From NCBI GenBank assembly GCA_022560025.1, contig JAFISE010000015.1, positions 1-64,000 of the forward strand: a stretch of 64,000 nucleotides of DNA. Reading direction: 5' to 3'. A program made the position numbers and the translations under genes. Under the pieces are notes generated by a model. It was not told where the DNA came from. It did no database searches and worked only from the letters and a program-made list of their open reading frames with translations. This DNA comes from Stagonosporopsis chrysanthemi. Its lineage: Eukaryota; Ascomycota; Dothideomycetes; Pleosporales; Didymellaceae. This document shows, one piece after another, positions 41,191-52,642 of this stretch. How positions within the stretch are numbered: the stretch's first letter is position 1; the number at the start of each line of letters is the position of its first letter.

Positions 41191-43486
41191 ATGCGGCTCG
41201 AGGCCAGAACCGTGGCACCCCCATCGCTTGACAAGGTCAAGATGGAGGACCGCAAGAGGCCCAGCGGGCACGACGACGCTGCCCCGCCCGCCAAGAGGCA
41301 AGCCGTGACCGTCAACGGTGCCCGCTCGCATCCAGACGCTGACATGCCTTGGAAAGATGACATCGAGGTTCGCCCCCCGACCCGCGCCCGCAAACTCTGC
41401 CTCGCCCGCCCACCCCACGCTAATCCCGCTCCCCTCCTGCAGGCCTACCAGAAGGATGCCATTCTGCGCCAGATGCGCGAGTACAAGCGCGAAAAGGCCA
41501 CCCTCGAGGCCCAGCTGCACGACGTCGAGTCGCGCTCACGCTACCACGACCAGGAGCTGCGCACCATCGATGCGTGGTTTGACCAGGTCAGTGCCTACGC
41601 CTTTGTTGACTTGATGTGTTCCCCCGCTGACATGCTGCCAGCTCGTCGACGAGATCAGGATCCTGAGTGGAGAACGCCTGTCAGGTGACTTGTCGTCACG
41701 CGAGGTCCCTCCAGCCCTGCTTTTCGACGACAATGAAAGCTTCCGAAAACACCTCTCCAAACGGAAAGAGACCATCTTATCCTCGCTCTCTGGCCTCTTC
41801 GCAAAGTACCCCCCGCAGAGCCCGGATGTTGCAGATCTGGAGAAGCAGCTCTCACACCTGCTGGCCGCCCAGAAAGAGCACGTTGCACACTCCCAGAAGA
41901 TCATGACCGAGAAGGAGCAGCTCTCGGACCGCCTCGACACCGCCACCCATCGCTATCTGGTCGCAGAGAAGAAGATTGACCGCTTCAAGAGCCAGCAGGT
42001 GCAGAAACTCGAGCAGTCCGCCGTAGCAACCACAGCAAAGGACGACACTGCGTCCGCCGGTGCAAAGAAAGAAGCCACAAACGGCACAACCCCAGAGCCC
42101 GCCGTCTCGGAGGAGCTGGAGACGGCGCGCGCCCAAGCTGTCGCAGAGGCCTCAAAGCGCAAGGCCCAGCTCGACCATGTCGAAAAGGAGAACAAGAAGC
42201 TGACCGAGGAGCTATCAGCGTTGAAGGTAAAGCTGACCGGGCTGTCCGACGACGACTACGCCAAAACAGACCTCTTCAAGGCACTCAAATCGCAGCATGA
42301 GGACACCATCAAGAGGATCAACAACTTGGAAGCCACCAACATCCAACTACGAGAGGAGGTCCAGAAGTTCCAGGCCGAGCGGACCGCTTACCGCATCAAG
42401 ATTGACGACGAATCGCGTTCGTCCCTCGCCGAGTCGGAGAGCGCTGTTTCACAGGCAGAGGCCAACCTTGCACGCATCCGCAATGCACGGGACGAGTTGG
42501 TCGCCAAGAACAACATCCTGGAGGCCAGCCACAAGGACAGCGAGGCGTCCATCTGCCAGTCGAAAGAGCTCGTGGGTGCTTGTGAGAGCCGCATCGCCGC
42601 TTTGGAGTCCGAGTGCGAACGACTGAGGCTGCAGATTGGAGAACGGAAGCCAGACGCTGAGCCGATGGAGACGGACGATGCCACCCCAGAGCAGCTGCGC
42701 AGCAAAATCGCAACCCTGGAAACCCAGCTCAGACTCCTCAGTGGCGAGCTACCGTCCATGGAGGCCGCCTGGAAGAAGGCCCAGGCGATTGCAGGGAAGA
42801 AGATCATCGACGTCGCGGCGTGGGAAGAGAACGTCGCCAGAGCGAACGCAGACAAGGCGAAAGCAGACCAAAAGTTTTTTGCGGCTATGAAGGCCAAGGG
42901 CGAGATGGAGCAGCAGATACGCATCCTACGACTGCAGGCAACCAAGTCGACCGAGGTCGTGTCACAGCTGAAAGAGGCAGATTCACTCAGCCGCTCGCTG
43001 GTCGACAAGCTCGACAAGCAGACGGCAGAGATGCGCTCGCAGATGGACGAACTGTCCGCGCAGCACCGCCAGCTGCAGCAGAAAGTCGGCGAAAACGCCA
43101 TCACATCCGAAGGACAAACCACGCAGATCGCCGAGCTCAAGAAGGTCGTCGAAGCCAAAGACGCCGCCTACATGGCCGCACGGCACACGCAGCGCGAAGC
43201 CTGCACCGAGCGCGACGGCCTCGCTGCGCAAGTCGACGGCCTGAAAGAGCAGATTCAAGTCTGGAAAAAGAAGAGCAAAGGCGAGCAGAGCTCCGATGTC
43301 GCACTCATGGAGACGATGCTGCAGTGCCAGATCTGCAAGAGCCGCGTCAAGAACACCTGTATCAAAACGTGCGGCCACCTCTTCTGCCACGACTGCGTGC
43401 AGGACCGCCTCACGAACCGCGCGCGCAAATGCCCCAACTGCGGCAAGGCCTTTGGCAGCAACGACACCATGCGTGTGCATTTGTGA
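41191..43486 (+). CDS. BRE1: E3 ubiquitin ligase Bre1 (histone H2B)
   Basis: Exons are 41191-41367, 41443-41586 and 41642-43486, giving 721 aa. Bre1 with Rad6 monoubiquitinates H2B in chromatin. The RING domain ends the protein (about residues 669-707): CQICKSRVKNTCIKTCGHL then FCHDC and CPNCGKAF, a C3HC4 pattern. Most of the rest is coiled coil. The N-terminus has KMEDRKRPSGHDDA and, over the first intron, MPWKDDIE then AYQKDAILRQMREYKREK, which match fungal Bre1. I chose the ATG at 41191; the ATG at 41242 (MEDRKRPS) is also possible. The first donor is GTTCGC, weak but required by frame. A (CTT)n tract lies in the 3' flank. Confidence 0.94.
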
Positions 43487-44231
43487 GCGCGCACAGCCAG
43501 CACCACATTGCCACCATATCTGTACAACATTGCGTTCATCTTCCCTTTCTTCTTCTTCTTCTTCTTCTTCTTCTTCAACTGCACCCTTCTTTCAAATCAA
43601 CAGCGATTGTGATGCACGGCGTTTTGGTATGGCGGCCCAGGCGCAACGAGACGCCTCTTGCAATACCCCCGGAATGGCGAACGGCGCGTGCAAGTCATGT
43701 TTTATTAGATGTTTTGGCTTTGGCGATTGGCGACGGTTGGGCGTTTTAAGAGCGCGGTGGTACGATATCGCAAGCGGGTCAAGGTGGGCTAGGAGCAGTC
43801 ATGGTTGATTAGCGGAGCTTCGGCTGTCATGTCTCGAAGAAGGAATCAAAGCAAGCAAGCATTTGCACACTCCACTGACATTCTCCTGTGCTACGTCTTG
43901 CCATGTCCGCGTTAGAATTTACTGCACAGGAATGTGAATAGTTGCAGGATTCGAAAGATGAAAACGTCCAGTCCTATACAACATGACTTTTTCAACGTTG
44001 CCAAGTGCGCTCGTTGTCAAAGACAAAGCCGAACATGTCCGATCCATCGGCGAACAATCTCCCGGCGCAGCTCCAAGCTAAGGCGTCACCCGCGCGACCA
44101 GCGACGACCGCAATGCGCTCTTGACGTGCCGTTGCGCATTTTCAAGACCAAACAAGTCGCTGGAGCTGTACATACACCCAAGGAAGATGACTGCGGCGTC
44201 TTAACAGCAGCGAGCCGAATACAAGCCCGGC
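43487..44231. other. Intergenic BRE1-VPS18
   Basis: Holds about ten CTT units (43546-43576) near the BRE1 3' end and the VPS18 promoter. The frame upstream of VPS18 is open but non-conserved, so I do not extend the gene. Confidence 0.5.
43546..43576 (+). repeat. (CTT)n microsatellite
   Basis: About ten uninterrupted CTT units in the 3' flank of BRE1. Confidence 0.85.
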
Positions 44232-47200
44232 ATGGCCTACGACACCTCGAGCGGCTATGCGCCGCCCAGCACGAGCAATGCACAGGACGATGCGTCGCTG
44301 CCCATGTTCAGCATAGAGCGCGTGTCGCTGCAGTTCTCTATATCCTCCGACTTTGTTGCGGCTGCCGTCGCCAACAACGTCCTTGTTCTGGCTCTCTCCA
44401 CCGGGCGCATCCTGCGCATCGACCTGGACAGCCCGGCAGACATCGACGGTGCGTGGCGGGCGTAACCAAACACCCCGAATCCACTGCTGACAGCCCCGCA
44501 GACATCGACCTGCCCAAGAAGCCGTCCGAAATCGGCGTCATCAAGCGTCTCTTCCTCGACCCCTCCGCGTCGCATCTCGTCATAACCACCACCCTCGCCG
44601 AGAACTACTACCTCCACACCCAGTCACGCACGCCCAAGGCACTATCACGACTCAAGGGCGTCGTCATCGAAAGCATATCATGGAATCCTTCGCAGCCTAC
44701 GGCATCGACAAGGGAGATACTGGTAGGAGCCTCCGACGGCAACGTGTATGAGGTGTTCATCGAGCCGTCGTCCGAGTTCTACAGGAGGGAAGAGCGCTAC
44801 CTCAAGAGCGTATACAGCACCACCGACGGACCCATCACCGGCCTCTGGACGGACACAATACCCGGCCGGCAAGACCTGCGGCGCGTCATCATAGCAACGC
44901 CCTCGACATTCGTGCAGTTTGCGGGCAAAGTCGGACGCAATGCCCACGAAGGCAGCGGCTCCATCTTCTCCAGGTTCTTCGAGAGCGAGTCTGCGACTGT
45001 CCACGAGCTGCCCAATGTCTCGTCGACGGCCACATCGCTGCTGGCCGTTTCTCCGGAGAACCAGCAGACACCGGACCAGGAGCGCCTGAATGCGGAGCGG
45101 ACATTCGGCTGGTTGACATCCCAGGGCGTGCTGCACGGCAAGCTCCATCTGTCTCAGGACACTTCTGATCTCGGTGCCAAGGTGCTCGCAGACTCCAAGC
45201 TGCTGCCCCGATCGCAGATCCCCGCATCGCAAACCGCCAGTGGCCGCGCAAGGAGGACAAACGATGCAGTCAGCTCCATGGTCCTCAGCCAGTGGCACAT
45301 ACTGCAGCTGGTCGAAGGCCGGGTGGTGGTCATCAACCGCCTGGACGATACGGTCGTGTTCGATCAAGGGGTACTCGAGCCCGGGCAGAGCGCGCTGAGC
45401 CTGGTCGCCGACATCAAGTCGAACACGTACTGGCTGTTTACGACGCGCGAGATCTTCGAGATCGTCGTGACAGATGAAGCAAGAGACGTGTGGAGGATCA
45501 TGCTGCGGTCTCAGCAGTTTGAAGCCGCCTCACAGTTTGCCAAGACTGCAGCGCAGAAAGACGCTGTGGCAACGGCGTCTGGAGACTACTTGGTCGGCAA
45601 AGGACAGTACCTCGAGGCGGCCGCCGTGTATGGACGCAGCACAAAGCCGTTCGAGCAGGTGGCTCTGACATTTATTGACCAGGGAGAGCAGGATGCGCTG
45701 CGCAAGTATCTCCTCACGAAGCTGTCCACACTGAAGAAGACGTCGCTGATGCAGCGTACCATGGTAGCCACGTGGCTGATCGAGCTGTACATGGCCAAGC
45801 TCAACACCCTCGACGACACCATCACGACCAAGGCCGAGCTCTCGGAGAGCATGAACACGGCCGAGACCCGGGACCACCTGTCCGCTATCCGGAAAGACTA
45901 CCAGGACTTTGTCTCCAAGTACAAGACCGACCTCGACCGCAAGACGGCATACGACATCATCAGCAGCCACGGCAGGGAGGAGGAGCTGCTGTACTTTGCC
46001 ACCGTCGTCAACGACTACAACTACGTGCTGTCGTACTGGGTGCAGCGCGAGCGATGGCACGAGTCCCTGGCCGTCCTCAAGAAGCAGACCAACCCGGAGA
46101 TCTTCTACAAGTACAGCAGCGTCCTTATGGCGCACGTCCCCGTCGAGCTCGTCGAGATCATGATGCGCCAGTCGAACCTCGACGCGCAGAAGCTGATCCC
46201 CGCGTTCCTCAACTACAACACCTCCAGCAAGTCCCCGCTGGGCCAGAACCAAGCCGTGCGCTACCTGCTCTTCGAAATCAACCAGCACCAGTCCACCGAC
46301 GCCGCCATCCACAACACGCTCATCTCCATCTACGCGTCGCACCCGACCCCCGACGAGTCCGCGCTCCTCGCCTACCTCGAGGGCCAGTCCCTCGCCCACG
46401 AGCAAAACTACGACGCCGACTTCGCCCTGCGCCTGTGCATCCAGCACGCTCGCGTCCAGTCGTGCGTGCACATCTACACCTCGATGAACCAATGGCTGTC
46501 CGCCGTCGACCTCGCCCTCAAACACTCCGCCATCGACCTCGCCAGCACCGTCGCCGAGCGCTGCACCCTCCCCGCGCCCGCGCGCAAAACGCTCTGGCTC
46601 GCCATCGCGCGCGCCGTCATCGCCGCCTCCCCCTCGGGCATCAAACCGGCCATTGCCTTTCTGCGCCGCACCCCGCTCCTCCGCATCGAAGACCTAATCC
46701 CCTTCTTCCCGGACTTTGTGCTCATCGACGACTTCAAAGACGAAATCTGCGCCGCGCTCGAGGGCTACTCGCGCGCCATCGACGCCCTCAAGACCGACAT
46801 GGACGACTCGGAAGCCACGGCTACACACATCAAGGACGACATCCGCGCCCTGGAGCAGCGCTACGCCATTGTCAGCCCAGGGGAGAAGTGCTACCACTGC
46901 GCTCTGCCGCTGCTGAGTCGCCAGTTCTTCGTTTTCCCTTGCCAGCACGCGTTTCACTCGGATTGTCTGGCGCGCAAGGTGGTGCAGCTCACGGGCGTGG
47001 CGCGGGGGAAGCGCATTTCCGAGCTGCAGGGGGAGGTGGCGCGGGGAGTGGTGTCCGGGGCGAAGCGCGAGCGCGCGATTAGGGAGTTGGATGCGTTGGT
47101 TGGGTCAGCGTGGTGAGTTTTTTTTTTTTTTTTTCTCTCCCCCTTTTTTTTTTATACCCCCTTTTTTTTTATACCCCCTGTTCTTTCTTTCTTTGTTTAT

Positions 47201-47372
47201 TTGTTTCCGTGACGGTCTGTAATGCGTGACGGTACAGCGACGAGCGTTGCACACATGTGAATCAATGCTAATACGCCGACCCCCCAGTGTGCTCTGCAGC
47301 GAACTCGCGGTCAAACTCATCGACGAGCCGTTCATCAGCGCCACGGACGACAAGGAGGAGTGGGCGTTGTAG
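44232..47372 (+). CDS. VPS18: Vps18/Pep3, core subunit of HOPS and CORVET
   Basis: Exons are 44232-44448, 44502-47112 and 47288-47372, giving 970 aa. It tethers endosomal and vacuolar membranes for fusion. The N-terminal beta-propeller (Pep3/Vps18 domain) starts MAYDTSSGYAPPS; the middle is an alpha-solenoid with clathrin-like repeats, where YFATVVNDYNYVLSYW is a family block. The C-terminal RING-like domain begins CYHCALPLL, PCQHAFHSDC, and its last cysteine pair (CVLCSE) is completed across the final 175-nt intron. Retention of that intron would stop translation one residue later and lose those ligands. The final motif DKEEWAL at the C-terminus matches homologues. The last intron is full of T and C runs. 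Confidence 0.94.
47113..47180 (+). repeat. T/C homopolymer tracts in last VPS18 intron
   Basis: Long T runs alternate with C5 and two copies of a T-rich TATACCCCC block just inside the donor site. Confidence 0.8.
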
Positions 47373-48317
47373 CGTTGTAGCGTTGTGATGTTGTGGGGTC
47401 TGCGGCGCGGCGCGGTGTGGAACGGAGCTGCTGCCGCAGTGGGATGAGCTGCTGTCGTGAGTTGTTTGTGTATCAAGCCGTTATCGAGCCGGGATCGCTC
47501 ACGGGAAGCAGAGCCAGCTACAGCAGGGCAGCACAAGAGGTATTGCGAGCAGAAGGCTCCCCCCTAAAAACAATAAAAAACGGTGGAAGAAAGGGAAAGG
47601 AGAAGGTAAAAAAAGACGGCAGTCCCATTCCCCCTTTTTATCGCCTCGTCCTCATCACAGACTGCTCTCCTACTCCCTCTCCCTTTCCCTCTTCCTCTGA
47701 CTCTACGTCGACATCGACATCGACATCAACCCCAACCCCAACTCCTAACCCTAACTATATCTACACCACACACTACACACTGCACCCACCCACCTACTAC
47801 ATCTACCTACTCACACCTACCCACCTACACTACCCACACACCACACCACACCTACCCAGCCACCCAGCTAGCAAATACAAATACAAATGCAAATGCAAAT
47901 GTAAATGTAAATACAAATGCAAATGTAAATGCAAATGCAAATACAAGTGCAAAAGTAAATGCAAACTCAAACCCCGCGTTAAGCTCCATCCACCCCGCCC
48001 TTTTCCACCCTGCTCCTGAGATAAGATAACCACGGTTCCCCATTCTCGGTTGTATCATTGCCAACACGACACGTTAGCACTCCATCCTCTGCACAGAGAC
48101 TGCTACTTTGAGAAATCAACATCAACACCAATGGACTATAGCGAGACGGAAAACGACTGTATTCAGCATCAACTCAAGTACAAACGCAGCTTGCTAACAA
48201 AACCCGCGATGCGTGAGCCACCAAACATGAAGGCGAACACAGACACAGCTTGACTTGTAGCGACGACAAAGCAAAACCTCCCAATCCCAAGAGCGGCAGA
48301 ACAGCTTCCATCCCCGT
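47373..48317. other. Intergenic, 0.9 kb, rich in simple repeats
   Basis: Convergent region between VPS18 and the one-TM protein gene. It contains CGACAT and CCAAC repeats with one CCTAACCCTAAC (about 47705-47757), CACAC-rich sequence, and a 6-bp AAATGC-type array (47872-47966). ORFs through it are repeat artefacts. Confidence 0.6.
47872..47966 (+). repeat. AAATGC/AAATAC hexanucleotide array
   Basis: About fifteen degenerate 6-bp units (AAATGC, AAATAC, AAATGT), giving open frames in several registers that encode only dipeptide-like repeats. Confidence 0.85.
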
Positions 48318-49154
48318 CTACCGACCCGCGCCATCAACCGAATACACTGGCGGAGGCTCCGTCGACTTTCTCCCCACAGACCCCTGGTTCCCGTTCACGT
48401 TGTCAGGTCTCTGTATCTCGACGCCAAACTTTGGTCCCTCGACAACCTCCGCGTCGAACCGCAGCATGCCCGCGCCCGACAGCTCGCGGACCTTGATCTG
48501 ATCGAGCTCGACATCAGCCGTGGCCGGGGGAGACTTGCGCTGCCTCAGCGCCGCCCAGCCGGCAAGACCGTAGAAGACGAGCATGAAGCCCAGGGTGCCG
48601 CAGGCGGTGCCGAGCATGACGGTCATGAGGTAGAATCTGTCGGCGTCGGGGGCGTTGGTGTAGAGGATGGAGCGGATGGTGGCAAAGGTGGCGTCTTGGG
48701 GTCTTGTGGAGCCGAGGATCGAGGAGGCTAGGGAGCGTGGGGCAGGGGTCGTGGTTGAGGTGGCTGTCGAGACGTTGCTGCGCTTCCAATACACGGTCCC
48801 GTGCGTACGGCTGTCGCGCATGACTGCTTCACTAAAGAGCCATCCGCACAGTTCGGGCTTTGGGATGGTGGACGCGTTGGCGATGTGGAAATTCTTCTCC
48901 TGGAGCCAGGCGGTGATGGTGCGGGGGTAGAAGCGCATATATCCGGTCACGACGGTGAAGTTGAACAGGGGTTCGTCGGGGCGGTGGAAGAAGAGGCTGG
49001 TGTAGCCGGCGTCCCACTGGGTTGTGTGCGGGGCGATGCAGAACGTGTGTTGAGGAGGCTGGTGTCGGAGGGAGGAGTTGGCGGAGGGGCGGAGGGTGAG
49101 AGCGGATGAGCAGGCGGCGAGGATGAAGAGAAGCGTAGTGATACAAGAATGCAT
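48318..49154 (-). CDS. Hypothetical secreted/one-TM protein
   Basis: Single exon, 278 aa if it starts at the ATG at 49154 (MHSCITTLLFILAACSSALT), which gives a good signal peptide; the frame is open further upstream. The extracellular part has several N-x-S/T sites (NSS, NFT, NAS, NVS) and a few cysteines. One membrane helix lies near residues 180-205 (MTVMLGTACGTLGFMLVFYG), followed by a basic stop (LRQRKS) and a hydrophilic cytosolic tail ending PPPVYSVDGAGR. The PPPVY element resembles a PY motif that could bind an Nedd4-type ubiquitin ligase such as Rsp5. No family is recognised. It could be a cell-surface sensor or adaptor. Confidence 0.6.
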   Translation of the reverse strand: MHSCITTLLFILAACSSALTLRPSANSSLRHQPPQHTFCIAPHTTQWDAGYTSLFFHRPDEPLFNFTVVTGYMRFYPRTITAWLQEKNFHIANASTIPKPELCGWLFSEAVMRDSRTHGTVYWKRSNVSTATSTTTPAPRSLASSILGSTRPQDATFATIRSILYTNAPDADRFYLMTVMLGTACGTLGFMLVFYGLAGWAALRQRKSPPATADVELDQIKVRELSGAGMLRFDAEVVEGPKFGVEIQRPDNVNGNQGSVGRKSTEPPPVYSVDGAGR

Positions 49155-49427
49155 GGCTGCGATACAATACGAGTGAATGGATGCTGTGTGCTGCACAATG
49201 TGTTGTGCTGGAGGGAAGGCGAGCACGAAACGGTGTTTTGATGGTGATGTGAGCGTTCTTGCCTCGACTCTACGACAAGGGGTGACGGCAGCACAAGACT
49301 AGGCAGGCGCTGAGCAAGTGGTAGCTAAAATGGTGGATTATGCTAATGCAGGTCGCAGTGAACGCCATCCTATGCTATGCCAAATTGCCATTTTACACAC
49401 ACACGTCGTCGCAGATGCCATGCCAAC

Positions 49428-50741
49428 TCATGTGTCCTGGTCGCCAAAGGGGTAGTTGAACTTCAACAGCGCGTTCAAGCCGCCAACCCAGTGGTCTTCG
49501 GTCTGGTCGTCTCTCCCAGCCGTAGCGCGCACAATGCACGGGACACCGCCATGCCACTCGCCAGTCTTGGTGCGCACGTCCTCGCCCAGGACGCGCACCT
49601 CCATGCCAGAGCCAAGGCCCTCGGTGACGGTGTTGCCGTCGATGCTGACCTCGACCTGCTTGCCTCTGTTCTTGTCGCCGAGACGCAGCGTGATGGGCGT
49701 CTCGGCAGGCAGCAGGAGCGGGCGGAAGGAGAGCGAGCGCGGGCAGATGGGGGTCAGCAGCAGAGACGGGACCAGCGGGTGGACGATGCTGCCGCCGCTC
49801 GACAGACTGTAGGCGGTGCTGCCGGTGGGCGAGCTGATGATCATGCCGTCGGCGACTGCCTCGGTGAGGAAGCGGTTGTTGATGTAGACGTCGATGATCT
49901 TGAGGTGCGGGCTGGAGCCGCGGTGGAGCGTGACCTCGTTGAGGGCGTACGTGTCGGCGGAGCCACCGATGCGCGTGCCGTCGGGGGCGAAGATGCCGAC
50001 CTTTAGGCGGTTGCGCAGCAGCACGCGCGCACTGCGGCGGGTGCCCATGGCCTTGCCGCGGATGTCGGCGTACGAGAGCGGCGTGTCGAGGGGGTCGTCG
50101 GCGGGGGCAGGCGGGGAGGGGCCACGACAAGAAGCACCGTAGGAATCAGACAGCGCGGCGTACGTGTCGGGGGCGCCGCTCATGTACATGTCCCTGAAGG
50201 CGCGCTTGTATTCGTTGAACTTCCACTCGCCCAGGAAGCCGATGGTGCCCATGGCGAAGCTCAGCACGGGCGGCACGCTCTCGACGTGGCTGAACAGGCT
50301 GCTCGCGCGCAGCAGGGTGCCGTCGCCGCCCAGGGTGCAGACCAGGTCGGTTTTGTCCGCGAGGGCCTGCACGGCGCCATCGTACGTGTAGACGGGGAAG
50401 GCCAGCTGGCCGTGGATCTCGCGCGCCGACTCGGCGTCGACGATGACGCTGATGGCCGGGTACGTCGCGTGGATGTGCGAGGCGAACTCGACGACGCTCG
50501 CGGTGATGTTCGGGGTGCGCTTCTTCTTGGTGATGAGGATGTTGCGCGGCGGCGACGGCCACTGCAAGCTGAGCAGCGTGTTGGCGGGCGACTGCACGTA
50601 CGACGGCCGGACGCGCGTGGGGAGCTCCGAGACGTGCTTGATCTCGAGGCGGCGCTGCGTCGTCGAGAAGCAGCAGCGTCCCCGCGGCGCCTGGGCGACG
50701 AGCCGCGACGGCAGCACTCGGGGCGGGACGGTCGTGTGCAT
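49428..50741 (-). CDS. POS5: Mitochondrial NAD(H) kinase, Pos5-like
   Basis: Single exon, 437 aa. It phosphorylates NADH or NAD to make NADP(H) in the mitochondrial matrix. The N-terminus (PPRVLPSRLVAQAPRGRC) is Arg-rich and acid-free, a mitochondrial presequence. Kinase signatures are GGDGT at 138-142, NE at 268-269 and SSPTGSTAYS near 303-312. The C-terminal beta-domain follows. A Pro/Ala/Asp-rich insert around residues 195-228 is probably a surface loop. Yeast has three NAD kinases; the presequence and sequence type favour Pos5 over the cytosolic Utr1/Yef1 forms. Divergent from the acyltransferase gene. Confidence 0.9.
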   Translation of the reverse strand: MHTTVPPRVLPSRLVAQAPRGRCCFSTTQRRLEIKHVSELPTRVRPSYVQSPANTLLSLQWPSPPRNILITKKKRTPNITASVVEFASHIHATYPAISVIVDAESAREIHGQLAFPVYTYDGAVQALADKTDLVCTLGGDGTLLRASSLFSHVESVPPVLSFAMGTIGFLGEWKFNEYKRAFRDMYMSGAPDTYAALSDSYGASCRGPSPPAPADDPLDTPLSYADIRGKAMGTRRSARVLLRNRLKVGIFAPDGTRIGGSADTYALNEVTLHRGSSPHLKIIDVYINNRFLTEAVADGMIISSPTGSTAYSLSSGGSIVHPLVPSLLLTPICPRSLSFRPLLLPAETPITLRLGDKNRGKQVEVSIDGNTVTEGLGSGMEVRVLGEDVRTKTGEWHGGVPCIVRATAGRDDQTEDHWVGGLNALLKFNYPFGDQDT

Positions 50742-51245
50742 GCTCTGGAGTCTCGCGTCTCACATCTCGCAGGGCCGCGGCCGCTCCCTTGCCCGTGACG
50801 CAGACGGCCGAAGCGACAAAAGTTCCGAGGCCTGGCTTGGCGAGCGCTCTCCCGCGTGGCCGCACCCCGGCCGGTGGGGCGGCTGGCCCGCCTTGTGTCT
50901 TGTGTCATCGGTCATCGACGGGAGCATCACATGCTCGAGGCGACGCTGACGCCTGCGCGCGGCCGCCTCTGCCCACCGTCTGATGACTTTGTGCGGATGG
51001 ACCTCAGATGGCGCCGCCCGCTCCACTGTCTGCTCCTGTTCCTGATCGGCTCAAGCCAGACCCCGCCGCCTGCATGACTGCTCCCACTGCTGCCTCCTCC
51101 ATCGCTGCACGCCCCGAGTACGCCGCGGCCCTCTGCTGATCCACTCCTCCCGTTCATGACGCCTTGGTGCTCAGGCACGCCCACTCGAATCCTCGGTCCA
51201 CCTTGCAGATTTCTCCCCCACCTCGACCGCAACTGAGCAGACTCG
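50742..51245. other. Divergent promoter POS5/acyltransferase
   Basis: 504 bp, GC-rich. No gene is recognised; open frames on both strands are compositional. Confidence 0.5.
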
Positions 51246-52642
51246 ATGATGGCCGCACCCGTCGCCGACGCGGGGCTGAAGCAGCGGCATCCGCCTGCAT
51301 CCGTACCGACACCAGACGAACCCACGGCAGACGTGCCTACACCACACGCACCAGCCACGCACAAGCAGCCAGGCGGGCGGCCCAAGCTCGCGAGCAGAAG
51401 CTCGTCGCACCACCCCGCCGGCAAAGTCAAGCATGGCGCCTTCATGCAGTTCCTGCGCATGTGCGCCTTTGCGGCCTACTTCAACGGCAGCATCATAGCG
51501 TACGCACCGTCACCGTCATGTGTGTAGCCTCCACTGACACAGACAGCGTCTTCATCACGCAGGCCATCGGCGCCCCGCTCTACTACTACAGCCGCGACCT
51601 CTTCTACGCGTGGATGGCCATGACCAAGCAGCACTTTGGCGTCGTCATCACCACCATGACCTACTGGTGGGCCCCGGTCAAGATGCGCGTCAGCGGCGAC
51701 GCCAGCGTGCGCGGCCAGCTGCGCCAGACCGACGACGGGCGCATAGAGTGCGACTTCCCCGAGCGCATGGTGCTGATCGCGAACCACCAAATCTACACCG
51801 ACTGGATCTACCTGTGGTGGATCGCCTACACGGCCTCGATGCACGGCCACATGTACATTATCCTCAAGGAGTCCATCAAATACATCCCCATCCTCGGCAC
51901 CGGCATGATGTTCTACGGCTTCATCTTCCTGTCCCGCAAATGGGCCACCGACAAGGAGCGCTTCACCTACCGCCTGCGCAAGCTCAGCCTGCGCCACCCG
52001 GCCGCCGCCTCGCCCTCCAACCCCGCAGGCCTCAATCCAATGTGGCTCCTCATCTTCCCCGAGGGCACCAACCTCTCGCACAACGGCCGCGTCGCCTCGG
52101 CCAAATGGGCCGCCAAGCAAAACATGCCCGACCTGCGCCACGCCCTCCTGCCCCGCTCCACGGGGCTCTCCTACTGCCTCCAGGAACTGCGCGGCAGCGT
52201 CGACTACATGTACGACTGCACCCTGGCCTACGAGGGCGTGCCCGCCGGCCAGTACGGCCAGGACCTCTTCTCCCTGCGCGGCTCGTACTTCCAGGGCCGG
52301 CCCCCGAAGAGCGTCAACATGCACTGGCGCCGCTTCGCGCTCTCCTCCATCCCGCTGTCCGACGAGAAGGAGTTTTCGGACTGGTTGGTCGAGCGGTGGA
52401 GGGAAAAGGACCATCTTCTCCAGTACTACCTCGAGAACAACAGGTTCCCGGCTGATGCGGGCACGGGGCTGGATGAGCAGGGGAGGGAGGTCCAGGGCGC
52501 GGGCTGGATCGAGACGGAGGTGCGCCCGAAGCGGTGGGCGGAGTGGGTGCAGGTTTTTGTCCCGCTGGGGGCGCTGGGGTTGTTGGTGAATGTTGTGGCG
52601 AAGCTGGTGGGGATGGTGTTGAGGGTGTTGCGCGTGCGGTAG
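51246..52642 (+). CDS. PlsC-family lysophospholipid acyltransferase
   Basis: Exons are 51246-51499 and 51547-52642, giving 449 aa; the intron is 47 nt. The acyltransferase motif I, NHxxxxD, is ANHQIYTDW (His165, Asp170), and motif III is LLIFPEGTN. Membrane segments lie before motif I (FMQFLRMCAFAAYFNGSII) and at the C-terminus (VFVPLGALGLLVNVVAKLVG). The overall pattern, including KYIPILGTGMMFYGFIFLSR, resembles the LCLAT1/AGPAT8 group and yeast Cst26, which set the acyl chain at sn-1 of phosphatidylinositol. Likely an ER enzyme remodelling phosphatidic acid, PI or cardiolipin. The first 70 residues are disordered and Pro/Thr/Ala-rich. Confidence 0.88.

Noticed and set aside
43934..44231. 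Upstream 99-codon extension of the VPS18 region
   Set aside because: A different frame from the true first exon, Arg/Cys-rich, not protein-like; conserved VPS18 sequence starts at 44232.
45530..46525. 331-codon minus-strand ORF opposite VPS18
   Set aside because: Val/Leu/Gly/Asp-rich shadow of the VPS18 frame, no motifs.
47740..47757. Interstitial telomere sequence (CCTAACCCTAAC)
   Set aside because: Barely two units within a longer C/A-rich simple repeat; no evidence of a chromosome-end event.
47393..48019. 208-codon ORF with a KYKCKC tail
   Set aside because: Translation of hexanucleotide and other simple repeats; the opposite strand is equally open.
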